A stretch of DNA of 64,000 nucleotides from Pandoraea pneumonica. Lineage in GTDB: Bacteria > Pseudomonadota > Gammaproteobacteria > Burkholderiales > Burkholderiaceae. Position numbers and translations under genes: made by a program. Within the stretch, counting starts at the first letter, position 1; every line of letters begins with the position of its first letter. Shown one piece after another: positions 34,422 through 46,200 of this stretch. The stretch spans positions 992,001 to 1,056,000 of the forward strand of contig NZ_CABPSK010000001.1 of the NCBI RefSeq assembly GCF_902459645.1. Reading direction: 5' to 3'. The notes below the pieces were generated by a model. That model had not been told where the DNA came from. It did no database searches and was given only the letters and a program-made list of their open reading frames with translations.

Positions 34422-36230
34422 TTAGTCGATGCTGTGATGCCCCGCCGCCCCCGCCTGCCGGGCCGCGCGCAGTTCGCGTTCGGCCTGACTGAGCAGCGCT
34501 GAGATGTCCGGCACGGCCGACGATGCCCCGTCGGCCGCGTCTGCCTCGTGGGCCGGGGCGCTGTCGACGGTCGCCGGTTTGGCCATGGCGATGCCGAAAC
34601 TTGCCGTGATCGTAAGCACCGCGCCGTCACCCAACGGCAACGTGCTCGCTTCGATGCGCCCGCGTAGCAGTTCGGCAAATTGTTGTGCGCGAGACTCATC
34701 GAGCACGCGAGCGAGTACCACGAAGGCGTCCGCGCCCAGACGACCAACGACGTCCCCCGGCTGGCAAGTGTTCAGGCACACCGCGCTCACCCGGCGCAAG
34801 AGATCGTCACCGATGTGATGGCCCCACGTGGCGTTGATTTGGGTGAAGTTGTCGATATCGAACTTGATCAACGCGACGCGTCCCGGGGCGGGCATCGCGC
34901 ACAACGCCCGCGCGTGACGCTCGAAAGCGCGCCAGTTCAAGAGGCGCGTCAGCGGATCGGTGTCGGAGAGCATCTCGAGTTCCCCCACCAACCGTGCCCG
35001 CTCGCGGCGCAGTTGCATCAGCTCGATGCCGCTCAACTGCAAGATGCGCAGCGCCTTGAACATCGTGCGCACTTCCGGGCGATGCATCGACGGCGCTTCG
35101 CTGATCGGTGCCATATGCGGGTCGCCCTTAGCGAGCGCATCGATCACGCCGGCGGCCGTTTCCAGCGGATACACCACGTTGCGCCGGAAGTTGCGCATGA
35201 CCAGATAAATCAGCAGAACGACGGTGATCTCGATCACCGCAGTCGCAATGAGCAGCCGCAGCGCATACGTTCGCCGCGCCTCGACTTCCGCTTGCGCCAA
35301 GTTCAGCATCTCGTCGCGAAAGTCGGTGATCGAGCGCATCGTCGGCACGTATTGGCGGGCAAACGTCGCGGTCGAAAACGGAGCGGGTTTGGGCTGGCTG
35401 GCCAGCGTTCGCACCGTCGCTACATAGTGCAGGCCTGCGCCGAAGTACTGCGTGTTGAGAGCCGCCACAATGCCGGGGCGCAATGCCGACGGGTCGGATA
35501 GGCGCGACGTGATCATCTCGCGCAACTGTTCGATGCGTCCGAGAATCCGTTCGATGGCGCGTTGATCCGCTTCGGTCAGCGTTTGGCCGGTGGTGAGCGA
35601 TGCGGTGAATTGCGAGCCGAGTTGCCCCGCATATTCACGCAGGTCGGCCGCCAGACGGGCAAGAATGATGTAGTGCAGCGCTTCGGGTGCGCCGCGTGCG
35701 ACGACGTCGATCCGGGTGGAGGCCACCGGCGAGAAGTCGGCAATCACGCGGATCATGCGGCTCACGGCGTCTCGCACTGCGGCGTCGCTACGCAGCTCGC
35801 GCGGGCGCTGCACCAGCAAATCGACGTTGGCGCTGGCGGCGGCCAAATCCAGTCGCGCCTTTTCCACCGCACGCAGACTGGTGCCGCAGCTCTCGCAGTG
35901 GTCGGACGAAAGGACGTAAAGGAGTCGATCAAGTTGTGCGTTCGTGGCTTCTCGCGCCGCTCTGAGCGAACTGACGGCCTCCTGCGGCAACGGCAGATCG
36001 GCACCGAGCACCGCATTGGCAGGTCCGCGCTCTGCGGACGCTTTTTCCATAGCCAGCAACGTGGCTCGCAAGGCATCGAACGCCTGATCGGCATCGCTGG
36101 CACGTTGATACGAGCGCCAGGCCAATGTCAGCAATCCGGCGCAAAGCACGATAACGACAAACACAATGGCCAAATTCTGCAAACGCAGACGGCCCGTAAG
36201 CGGCGAGGCAGACAGTAAATAGCGCTTCAT
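34422..36230 (-). CDS. membrane GGDEF-domain protein with degenerate active site
   Basis: 602 residues. Transmembrane helix 1 (about 18-38), a 280-residue periplasmic helical sensor region, helix 2 (about 335-355), a HAMP-like linker, then a GGDEF-type domain (DTDPLTRLLNWRAFERHAR). The signature is G499-A-D-A-F503 in place of GGDEF, and the upstream inhibitory RxxD is QPGD. Both changes argue against normal diguanylate cyclase activity, although the Mg/GTP Asp of the first strand (FDIDNFTQIN) is present. It may bind GTP or c-di-GMP as a receptor, or act through the sensor region. Confidence 0.88.
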   Translation of the reverse strand: MKRYLLSASPLTGRLRLQNLAIVFVVIVLCAGLLTLAWRSYQRASDADQAFDALRATLLAMEKASAERGPANAVLGADLPLPQEAVSSLRAAREATNAQLDRLLYVLSSDHCESCGTSLRAVEKARLDLAAASANVDLLVQRPRELRSDAAVRDAVSRMIRVIADFSPVASTRIDVVARGAPEALHYIILARLAADLREYAGQLGSQFTASLTTGQTLTEADQRAIERILGRIEQLREMITSRLSDPSALRPGIVAALNTQYFGAGLHYVATVRTLASQPKPAPFSTATFARQYVPTMRSITDFRDEMLNLAQAEVEARRTYALRLLIATAVIEITVVLLIYLVMRNFRRNVVYPLETAAGVIDALAKGDPHMAPISEAPSMHRPEVRTMFKALRILQLSGIELMQLRRERARLVGELEMLSDTDPLTRLLNWRAFERHARALCAMPAPGRVALIKFDIDNFTQINATWGHHIGDDLLRRVSAVCLNTCQPGDVVGRLGADAFVVLARVLDESRAQQFAELLRGRIEASTLPLGDGAVLTITASFGIAMAKPATVDSAPAHEADAADGASSAVPDISALLSQAERELRAARQAGAAGHHSID

Positions 36231-36365
36231 TCAGGATCACGCCGTCGGCCAAACGGCACGTATTCCCCTTGGAACTGTCACCGGCGGCAAGCCTGAAACA
36301 GCAGCAAACAACGGCTGACGGCGACAACGCACGCCCGGCACTTGGCGTTCAAGCGTTGACGCCGC

Positions 36366-36388
36366 GAACGCCCCGGAACGGGGCATTC
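36366..36388. other. hairpin in the gap between fadH and the GGDEF gene
   Basis: GAACGCCCC, loop GGAAC, GGGGCATTC: a nine-pair stem with one mismatch. It may end fadH transcription on the minus strand; no T-run. Confidence 0.4.
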
Positions 36389-36453
36389 AGCGAGACGGCG
36401 CATTGTCTCATAGTGCGTTTCGCCATCGAGGACACATCCCAAATCAACGGGTA

Positions 36454-38550
<2,097 letters not shown>

Positions 38551-38551
38551 T

Positions 38552-38569
38552 TATGCAACCAGTTGCATA
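38552..38569. promoter_or_regulatory. PadR operator site 1 (TATGCAAC-CA-GTTGCATA)
   Basis: Perfect 8+8 inverted repeat, 77 bases from the fadH start. It shares its core TATGCAAC-N2-GTTGCATA with a second site centred 51 bases away. Confidence 0.75.
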
Positions 38570-38601
38570 GTTTGACGGCGATTCTAAGGCGGCAGCGAGC
38601 A

Positions 38602-38621
38602 CTATGCAACGGGTTGCATAG
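38602..38621. promoter_or_regulatory. PadR operator site 2 (CTATGCAAC-GG-GTTGCATAG)
   Basis: Perfect 9+9 inverted repeat whose right arm contains the predicted -35 box of padR, so binding would repress padR itself. Confidence 0.78.
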
Positions 38622-38642
38622 CTGGAATAGAGTACCTACACT
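38614..38642 (+). promoter_or_regulatory. predicted padR promoter placing +1 at the start codon
   Basis: TTGCAT (38614-38619), 17-base spacer, TACACT (38637-38642). A38650, the first base of the ATG, lies eight bases past the -10 box; no ribosome site intervenes. Confidence 0.55.
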
Positions 38643-38649
38643 GCCGGGC

Positions 38650-39195
38650 ATGCCGCTCGCCCACGCCTTGATGACCTCGTTACTGGAGAAATCTTCTTCG
38701 GGATACGACCTCGCCCGCCGTTTCGACAAATCGATCGGCTTCTTCTGGCACGCCACGCATCAGCAGATTTACCGGGAGCTCGCCCGGATGGAGGCGGCCG
38801 GCTGGATTGTGTCGAGTGCTGCACCGGATGGCGGGCGCACGCGCAAGCGGGTGTATCGGGTGGTGGATGGCGGGCGCGATGAATTGCTCGCCTGGGCGGC
38901 CACGCCCACCGAGCCGTCGGATTTGCGCGACGACCTGATGGTGCGCCTGCGCACCGACGCGGCCATGGGGCCGCTGGGCTTGCAGCCGGAGTTACGGCGC
39001 CGCGCGCAACTCCATGCGGACAAACTCGCGGCTTACCGGGCCATCGAAGCCCGCGATTTCCCTGCCGGTGTTGCGCTTTCGCGCGAGCGCGCGTTGCAAC
39101 GGCACATCCTGATGCTCGGGGTGAAATACGAACAAGGCTGGCTGGACTGGACGCGCGAGGCGTTGGGGTTGCTGGAAAAGTGGGATGGGGTCTAA
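38650..39195 (+). CDS. PadR-family transcriptional regulator
   Basis: 181 residues from ATG 38650. PadR N-terminal winged helix: PLAHALMTSLLEKSSSGYDLARRFDKSIGFFW, QQIYRELARMEAAGWI and wing GRTRKRVYRVVDGGRDEL. The C-terminal helical dimerisation domain (PSDLRDDLMVRLRTDA to the end) has the PadR/AphA-like layout. Two strong palindromes between it and fadH suggest it represses both, perhaps in response to fatty acyl-CoA or a phenolic compound. The same frame stays open upstream to 36847, but that part is antisense to fadH and not coding. Confidence 0.92.
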   Translation: MPLAHALMTSLLEKSSSGYDLARRFDKSIGFFWHATHQQIYRELARMEAAGWIVSSAAPDGGRTRKRVYRVVDGGRDELLAWAATPTEPSDLRDDLMVRLRTDAAMGPLGLQPELRRRAQLHADKLAAYRAIEARDFPAGVALSRERALQRHILMLGVKYEQGWLDWTREALGLLEKWDGV

Positions 39196-39587
39196 CGACC
39201 TACCCCACCAGATTGACGGCGGCACGCATTTGCGAATTCTCGAACGCCGGTGCAAAGGCGGTTAAATCCAACGCCTCCATACCAACGATCGGAGACACGG
39301 CAATCTCCCGCCATTTATTACTAATCGCTCACATATGGCGCTTTATTAAGCTTAATCGCGCTGTTGTGGGCGTTTATATCGCCACGAGATCGCGACACCG
39401 TAGACCTCACCGACCGGCAACGCCGTGAAAAGACTCAGAGGATCCCCACGCCGTGTCCTCTCCCTTTCGTCCCATTTTCTTGTCAACGGCCCGGCGCGCT
39501 GGCGCGTTTACGTCTCAAGTCGGCGTCCCGCTTACCGGCGGAGCGTCACCGTTGTCGGCTTTGTATTCGCCTCACCCTACGGCATTC
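39196..39587. other. intergenic region upstream of the beta-propeller gene
   Basis: About 390 bases if translation begins at 39588. It has a notably AT-rich patch (39310-39360) containing the palindrome ATTAAGCTTAAT at 39345-39356, a likely promoter or operator zone in otherwise GC-rich DNA. An in-frame opening from 39453 could add 45 residues to the next protein, but they look like non-coding sequence. Confidence 0.5.
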
Positions 39588-40610
39588 ATGGTGTTTTCTT
39601 CCAAGCCTTCCAAGTTTTTCCGCGGCGTACGCGCCCTGGCGTCCATTTCGGCACTGGTTGTAGGTGGTTTCCACCTCTCGCCAGCCCTGGCCAGCACGGT
39701 CATCGTGCTCGACTCCGGCGCCGCCCAACTCTCCTTGATCGATCAGGCCACGCATAAGGTCATCGGCACCATGCCTACGGGCAAAGAGCCGCACCACCTG
39801 ATGATCACACCCGATAAACGCTCGCTCATCGTCGCCAACTCGGTCTCGAACAGCCTCATGTTCCTCGACCCGACGAGCGGCAAGCTCCAGCGTCAGGTCG
39901 CCGATATCGACGACCCGTACCAGCTCGGCTTCTCGCCGGACCGTAAATGGTTCGTCACCGCCGCGCTGCGTCTGGACCGGGTGGACCTCTATCACTACGA
40001 CGGCGAAAACGTCACCGTCGCCAAGCGTATTCCGCTGGCCAAGACGCCCAGCCACATGACCTTCTCGTCCGACAGCAAGACGGTCTTCGTCACGCTGCAA
40101 GACTCGGGCGAACTCGTCGCGATCGACCTGCCCACGCAGACGGTCAAGTGGCGCATGCCGGTCGGCAAGACGCCTGCCGGCCTGTGGATGACGCCGGGCG
40201 ATAAATACCTGCTCGTCGGCATGACCGGCGAAGACGATGTGGCCGTCGTCGACTGGCGCACGCAGAAAGTCGTCAAGCGCATTCAGACCGGACGCGGCGC
40301 GCACAACTTCCGCTCGCTCTCCGATGGCCGCCACATCGCCGTGAGTAATCGCGTCGAGAGCACGATCAGCATTCTCGATTACGAATCGCTGACCAAAGTC
40401 GCGGACATTACCGGCCTGATGCCGGGTCCCGACGACATGGAACTTTCGGCCGACAAACGCTATCTTTGGGTTACGTTCCGCTTTGCCCGCCACGTCGGCG
40501 TGATCGATCTGACCACGCGCAAACTGGTCGACCGCATTGCCGTGAACCGTTCGCCGCACGGTATTTTCTTTGCCGATCGAGCCCCTGTTCTCTCGCCGAA
40601 TCCGGACTGA
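39588..40610 (+). CDS. exported YncE-like beta-propeller protein
   Basis: 340 residues from ATG 39588, chosen because a signal peptide follows directly (FFRGVRALASISALVVGGFHLSPALA). The rest consists of about seven repeated four-strand blades, each near 40 residues with the pattern VIVLDSGAAQLSLIDQATHKV, PHHLMITPDKRSLIVAN and SPHGIFFADRA. This is the YncE/40-residue YVTN propeller family. Such proteins are periplasmic; some bind DNA or quinone cofactors, but no catalytic residues are seen. It is 12 bases from the hydroxylase gene, so the two form an operon. Confidence 0.85.
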   Translation: MVFSSKPSKFFRGVRALASISALVVGGFHLSPALASTVIVLDSGAAQLSLIDQATHKVIGTMPTGKEPHHLMITPDKRSLIVANSVSNSLMFLDPTSGKLQRQVADIDDPYQLGFSPDRKWFVTAALRLDRVDLYHYDGENVTVAKRIPLAKTPSHMTFSSDSKTVFVTLQDSGELVAIDLPTQTVKWRMPVGKTPAGLWMTPGDKYLLVGMTGEDDVAVVDWRTQKVVKRIQTGRGAHNFRSLSDGRHIAVSNRVESTISILDYESLTKVADITGLMPGPDDMELSADKRYLWVTFRFARHVGVIDLTTRKLVDRIAVNRSPHGIFFADRAPVLSPNPD

Positions 40611-40622
40611 CGAGGCCACCCG

Positions 40623-41627
40623 ATGATTCAGGAAGCCATCAATTTCGTCGACAGCGGCATCTCGGCCGTGCAGACGCTCATCTATGTCGATGTGATTCAG
40701 CCCCTGCTGTTTCACTTCAACTTCATGGGCTATGACGACGATATTTACGACGCGCTTTATTTCGTCCTCATCGGCGTGCTGCAAATCGGCGTGTCGTATG
40801 CGTTGCTGCGCCCGCTCGAAGCGCTGCGCCCCGTGGAGAAGTGGCAAGACCGCCGCCAAGTGCGCGCCGACGTGATCTACACGTGGATCGCCAAGCTCGG
40901 CATTCTGAATCTGCTGTTCTTCGTGGTGCTTCAGCCGGTCTTCAACGAATTGCAGAGTCAGATGGTGATCCACGGTCTGCCGAGTATCGACCTCGACGGC
41001 CTATACCCCGGCGTGACCGACCTGCCGCTCGCCTCGTTCCTGATCTATTTGGTCGTGCTCGACTTCGCGGGTTACTGGTATCACCGCTGGCAGCACCGCT
41101 TCGGCGTCTGGTGGGAACTGCACGCCGTGCACCACAGCCAGCAACAGATGTCACTGTGGTCGGACGACCGTAACCACTTCCTCGACGACGTGCTGCAAGC
41201 CGCGTTCTTCGCGGGCATCGCGCTCTTCATCGGTGTGCAACCGGCGCAGTACGTGGTGCTGGTCGCGGTGAGCAACTTCCTGCAAAGCGTGCAGCACGTG
41301 AATGCCCGCCTGCCGTATGGCCGGGTGCTGGAACGCCTGATCGTGAGCCCGACGTTCCACCGCCGCCATCACGCCATTGGCTACGGTCACGAAGGCACGC
41401 GTTACGGCTGCAACTTCGGCGTGCTGTTTCCGTGGTGGGACATGGTGTTTCGCACCGCGTCGTGGGAACGTGCCGTCGAGCCGACCGGCATTCGCGACCA
41501 ATTGCCCGCCCCGGAAGGCCGGTCGCGCCGCTACGGCATGGGCGTGATCGCGCAGCAAGTGCGTGCCTTCGGTCGCATCGCCCGCCGTCTGGCACCGCGC
41601 CGCGCCGCTGGCCGCACGACGGCCTAA
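40623..41627 (+). CDS. sterol desaturase / fatty acid hydroxylase superfamily membrane protein
   Basis: 334 residues with four to five membrane helices. The diiron histidine boxes are visible: HRWQH (in YWYHRWQHRFG), HAVHH and HRRHH, with a further His in HVNARLP and GHEGTRYG after the last box. It should hydroxylate or desaturate a lipid chain using O2 in the membrane. The substrate is unknown; bacterial members act on lipid A, hopanoids, carotenoids or ornithine lipids. Co-transcribed with a beta-propeller protein. Confidence 0.9.
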   Translation: MIQEAINFVDSGISAVQTLIYVDVIQPLLFHFNFMGYDDDIYDALYFVLIGVLQIGVSYALLRPLEALRPVEKWQDRRQVRADVIYTWIAKLGILNLLFFVVLQPVFNELQSQMVIHGLPSIDLDGLYPGVTDLPLASFLIYLVVLDFAGYWYHRWQHRFGVWWELHAVHHSQQQMSLWSDDRNHFLDDVLQAAFFAGIALFIGVQPAQYVVLVAVSNFLQSVQHVNARLPYGRVLERLIVSPTFHRRHHAIGYGHEGTRYGCNFGVLFPWWDMVFRTASWERAVEPTGIRDQLPAPEGRSRRYGMGVIAQQVRAFGRIARRLAPRRAAGRTTA

Positions 41628-41645
41628 CGCTGCATCCGGGCGCAG

Positions 41646-41666
41646 ATCCGGCGTCTTACGCCGGAT
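41646..41666. terminator. hairpin after the hydroxylase gene
   Basis: ATCCGGCG (41646-41653), loop TCTTA, CGCCGGAT (41659-41666). Perfect 8-bp stem 18 bases after the stop codon, no T-run. Confidence 0.55.
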
Positions 41667-41698
41667 GACATTGCGCATTGCGCAGTAACACGATGTAA

Positions 41699-41723
41699 CA
41701 GGGGGCCTGTCACTGGCCCCCTG
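41699..41723. terminator. second hairpin after the hydroxylase gene
   Basis: CAGGGGGC, 9-base loop, GCCCCCTG. A perfect 8-bp GC-rich stem that could reinforce termination. Confidence 0.5.
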
Positions 41724-41955
41724 CTCATCCGCCCCCTCCCCACCCCCTGATTTCCGCACGAATTCCCCTGTCGTTACAGGCGTTTACGCATGCCCGCGTC
41801 AGGCGTCAGACCGTGTACACAGGTAAGATGCCGTAACTTCCAGCGCCTGTTCGGCCCGCCAAAACGGGCACCCCCGTCGCTAGACTGCTAAACGTGGCAA
41901 CCCGGGCTCTTCCCGGGGGCATGGGCGGCGCTCGAGCGTCGCGCTGGAGGCAGAT

Positions 41956-43233
41956 ATGGAAGCAGCACCCGATACCGAATCGCAGCCGCCCAAGAAGCGG
42001 CGTCGCACGGCCTTATGGATTGCCCTCGTCGTACTCGTGCTCGTGGCATGGGTGGGCTGGCACCTCGCGCATCGGCCCAACACCAAGCGCGGCGCACAGC
42101 CGCAAATCGTTTCGGTCGCGCAAGCGGCTTACGGCGAAATGCCGGTGACACTCACCTCGCTGGGCACGGTCACCCCCGAGGCGACGGTCACGGTCCTGCC
42201 GCAGTTGAGCGGCTACCTCACGCAAGTCGGCTATCAGGAAGGTCAGGAAGTCACCAAAGGCCAGTTCCTCGCGCAGATCGACCCGCGTCAGTACGAAATC
42301 AGCAAAGAGCAGGCGCAAGCCCAACTCGCCAAAGACCGAGCCGCGCTCGCCCAAGCCAAGGCCGACCTCGCACGCTACACGCAGCTTCATCAGCAAAAGT
42401 CGATTGCCGAGCAAACGTTCGCCGATCAGCAGTTCCTCGTGGCGCAGGACGAAGCCGCCGTCAAAGCCGACTTGGCGAGCATCGCGCAATACGAACTCGA
42501 CCTGACCTACTGCCGTATCACCGCGCCGGTGGCGGGCCGCGTCGGTCTGCGTCTCGTCGACGCGGGCAACTACGTGACGGCGACCAGCACGACCGGCATT
42601 GCCGTCATCACCAGCATCAAACCGACGACCGTCGAATTCACCGTGGCGCAAAACGCCTTGCCCGCCGTGATGAAACAGTTCCGCACCGGCAAGCCCCTCA
42701 CGGTGACGGCCTTCTCCAGCGATAACAAAGAGCAACTGGCCACCGGCACGCTGTACGCCGTGAGTAACCAGATGGCCACCTCGACGGGCACGGTTACGCT
42801 GCGCGCACGGTTCGCCAACGACGATGAGGTGCTGTTTCCGCAGGAATTCGTCAATGTGACGCTGCTCGTCAACACGTTGGACCATGTCGTGCTTGTGCCC
42901 ACACCCGCCGTGCAAAGCGGCGCGCCGGGGGAATTTGTCTACGTGGCCACGGCGAAGAACACGGCGTCGCTGCGCAAAGTCACGATCGGGCCGAGCGACG
43001 GCAAGCACACAGTCATCACCGCCGGTCTCAACGCCGGAGAAACGGTCGTGACCGACGGGATGGACCGCCTGAGCGACGGCGCGCATATCTCGCTGCCGAC
43101 CCCGGCCAGCGGCGCGGCAGCGGCCACCGACGGCAGCCCGGCTTCGAGCGCTGGACATCGTGGCGGCCATCGCGGCGCTGGGGCTTCGGCCCCCGAGGCG
43201 ACCGCCCCGGCGTCTGCGGCAGGTACTCAATAA
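41956..43233 (+). CDS. mdtA: RND efflux periplasmic adaptor (MdtA-like)
   Basis: 425 residues. A basic N-terminus and one anchor helix (ALWIALVVLVLVAWVGWHLAH) lead into the lipoyl/barrel-sandwich halves (VTVLPQLSGYLTQVGYQEGQEV and CRITAPVAGRVGLRLVDAGNYV), an alpha-hairpin with coiled-coil (EQAQAQLAKDRAALAQAKADL), the beta-barrel and a membrane-proximal domain. The Ala/Gly/His-rich tail (SSAGHRGGHRGAG) is unusual. It joins the two RND pumps downstream to an outer-membrane channel. First gene of a four-gene operon. Confidence 0.9.
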   Translation: MEAAPDTESQPPKKRRRTALWIALVVLVLVAWVGWHLAHRPNTKRGAQPQIVSVAQAAYGEMPVTLTSLGTVTPEATVTVLPQLSGYLTQVGYQEGQEVTKGQFLAQIDPRQYEISKEQAQAQLAKDRAALAQAKADLARYTQLHQQKSIAEQTFADQQFLVAQDEAAVKADLASIAQYELDLTYCRITAPVAGRVGLRLVDAGNYVTATSTTGIAVITSIKPTTVEFTVAQNALPAVMKQFRTGKPLTVTAFSSDNKEQLATGTLYAVSNQMATSTGTVTLRARFANDDEVLFPQEFVNVTLLVNTLDHVVLVPTPAVQSGAPGEFVYVATAKNTASLRKVTIGPSDGKHTVITAGLNAGETVVTDGMDRLSDGAHISLPTPASGAAAATDGSPASSAGHRGGHRGAGASAPEATAPASAAGTQ

Positions 43234-43278
43234 CGCCATGCCTGCCCGCACGAGACCCCGCATCCCCGGCGCCCGCTC

Positions 43279-46200
43279 ATGAATTTCTCCCGCATCTTCA
43301 TCCTGCGCCCGGTCGCGACCTGGCTGCTGATGATCGCGCTCGTACTCGTCGGTCTGGTGGCCGTACGCGTGCTGCCCGTCTCATCGCTGCCTAGCGTCGA
43401 CTATCCGACCATTCAGGTGCAGACGTTCTACCCGGGGGCCAGCCCCTCGGTGATGGCAACGACCGTCACCGCGCCGCTCGAAGTGCAGCTCGGCCAGATT
43501 CCCGGCTTGCAGCAAATGATTTCGTACAGCGCCGAGGGCTCATCGGTCATCACGCTGCAATTCGATCTCGCGCTCAACCTCGACGTTGCGCAGCAAAACG
43601 TCCAACAGGCGATCAACGCCGCGAATAGCCTGCTGCCCAGCGGCCTGCCCGCGCCGCCGACGTACGCCAAGGTGAACCCGGCCGACCAGCCGATCATGAC
43701 GCTGGCCGTCACGTCGAAAACGCTCTCGCTCACGCAGTTGCAAGACGCCGCCAACAACCGCCTTGCCGCGAAGATTTCGCAGGTGGCCGGGGTTGGCGTG
43801 GTCACGCTCGCCGGGGGCAACGTGCCCGCCGTGCGCGTGGAAGCCGATCCGCAGAAGCTTGCCGCCTACGGCCTGAACCTCGACGATCTGCGCACGCTGC
43901 TCGCCAACGTGAACGTTAGTCAGCCGAAGGGCAACTTCGACGGTCCCGAGCTCGATTACACGCTCGATGCCAACGACCAGATCTCCGATCCGCAAGACTA
44001 TCTCGACACCGTCATCGCCTATCAGAACGGCTCGCCGGTGTATCTGCGCGACGTCGCCCACGTCGCCAAGGCGGCTCAAGACGTAGAGCGCGGCGCATGG
44101 TTCAACAAAACCCCGGCCATCGTGCTCAACGTGCAACGCCAGCCGGGTGCCAACGTCATCGCGACGGTCGATCAGATCAAACGCGCGCTACCGCAACTCG
44201 AAGCGACGCTGCCTGCTGGGATGGAAGTGAGCGTGGTGTCCGACAGCACGGGCGTGATCCGCTCGTCGGTGAGCGACGCCGCCTTCGAACTCGTGCTCGC
44301 CGTCGTGCTCGTGGTCGCGGTGATCTTCGTGTTTCTGCGCAACGTGCCCGCGACGATCATCCCGAGCATCTCGGTGCCGGTCTCGCTGATCGCCACGCTC
44401 GCCGTGATGTACGAGCTCGGCTACTCGATCGACAACCTCTCGCTCATGGCGTTGATCATCGCCACAGGGTTCGTGGTGGACGACTCCATCGTCATGATCG
44501 AGAACGTCGTGCGCTATCTAGAACAAGGCATGCCGCCACTTGAGGCGGCGCTAGCAGGCGCCGGGCAGATCGGCTTCACGATCATGTCGTTGACGATTTC
44601 GCTCATCGCCGTGCTCATCCCGTTGCTCTTCATGGGGGGCGTGATCGGTCGGTTATTCGGTGAATTTGCCGTCACGCTGGCCGTCACGATCGTGATATCG
44701 GCCATCGTGTCGCTCACCGTGGTGCCGATGCTCTGCGCGCGTATCCTGCGCGCGCAGGAAGACCGCCATCCGAGCCGCTTCGAACGCGTGAGCGAGCGGC
44801 TGTTCGACAAAACGCTCGCCGCCTACGAGCGCGGCCTGCGCTGGGTGCTCGATCACCAGTTGCTCACGCTGATCGTGGCGCTCATTACGGTCGCCCTCAC
44901 GGTGGTGCTCTACGTCGTGATCCCGAAGGGGTTATTCCCCGTGCAGGACGTGGGCGTGCTGCAAGGCATTACGGTCGCCGATAACTCCGTCTCGTACTCG
45001 GCGATGGTCAAGCGTCAGGCGGCGCTGGCCAACGAGGTGCTGAAAGACCCGGACGTCACCTCGATCACGTCGTACGTGGGCATCGATGGCATCAACACCA
45101 CGCTCAACAACGGGCGCTTCCTCATCAACCTGAAAGCCCGCGACGACCGCTCGGAGACCGCCGCCGAGATTGGCCGCCGCCTGCAACAAGCGACGGCGGG
45201 TGTGCCGGGTATCAAGTTGTATGTGCAACCCGCGCAGGATCTGACGCTCGATACGACCGTGTCGCCCAACCAGTACAAGTTCGTGCTGCGCGGGCCCGAT
45301 CAGGCCACGCTCGCCAAGTACGTGCCGCCGCTCATCGCCCGCATGAAGAAGATCACGTCGATCACCGATGTGGCGAGCGATCTGGACACCAGTGGCCTGT
45401 CGATCCAAGTCGAAGTGAACCGGCAACTGGCCGCACGCTACGGTATTACGCCCGCGACCATCGACAACGCGCTTTACGACGCACTCGGTCAGCGCATTGT
45501 CTCGACGATCTTCCAGCAGTCGGCCCAGTACCGCGTGATTCTGGTGGCCAAGCCCGAAAGCCTGACGACCATCAACTCGCTAGGCACCATCTATCTACCG
45601 AGCCAGACGAGCGCCAGCGGTCAGGTGCCGCTCTCGGCCATTGCGAATCTGAAGGTCATCAGCACGCCGCTTGCGATCAGCCACTTGCAGCAGTTTCCAG
45701 CGGTGACGGTGTCGTTCAATCTGGCCCGCGACGCCTCGCTCTCCAGTGCGGTGAAGGAAATTCGCGCGGCACAACAGGCCGTGAATCTGCCGCCGTCCAT
45801 TGCCTCGTCGTTCCAAGGCGCGGCGCAGGCGTTCGAAGACTCGCTCTCGAGTGAGGTCTATCTGCTGATCGCCGCACTCGTGGCGGTGTATATCGTGCTG
45901 GGCGTGCTGTACGAGAGCTTCATCCATCCGGTCACCATCCTCTCGACGCTGCCTTCGGCGGGCATTGGCGCGCTGCTCGCGCTGATGATCACCGGCAGCG
46001 ATCTCGATGTGATCGGCATTATCGGGATCGTGCTGCTCATCGGTATCGTCAAGAAGAACGCCATCATGATGGTGGACTTCGCGCTCGACGCCGAGCGCAA
46101 TCAGCACAAGCCGCCGCGCGAGGCCATCTTCGAGGCGTCGCTGCTGCGGTTCCGGCCGATTCTGATGACCACGCTCGCGGCCATGCTGGGCGCGCTGCCC

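Larger units (their letters stand above)
41628..41955. other. intergenic region with two hairpins before the RND operon
   Basis: 328 bases. Two hairpins near the start (41646-41666 and 41699-41723) probably end the hydroxylase operon; the remainder would hold the mdt promoter, but I cannot pick a convincing -35/-10 pair. No regulator gene such as BaeSR is adjacent. Confidence 0.5.

Noticed and set aside
39546-40973. 475-codon antisense open frame over the propeller and hydroxylase genes
   Set aside because: The plus strand has clear propeller repeats and diiron His boxes; the antisense translation is rich in His, Arg and Asp with no domain, typical of shadow frames.
42013-43263. 416-codon antisense open frame over mdtA
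   Set aside because: The plus-strand adaptor motifs are convincing; antisense composition is Arg/Gly/His-rich as in other shadows.
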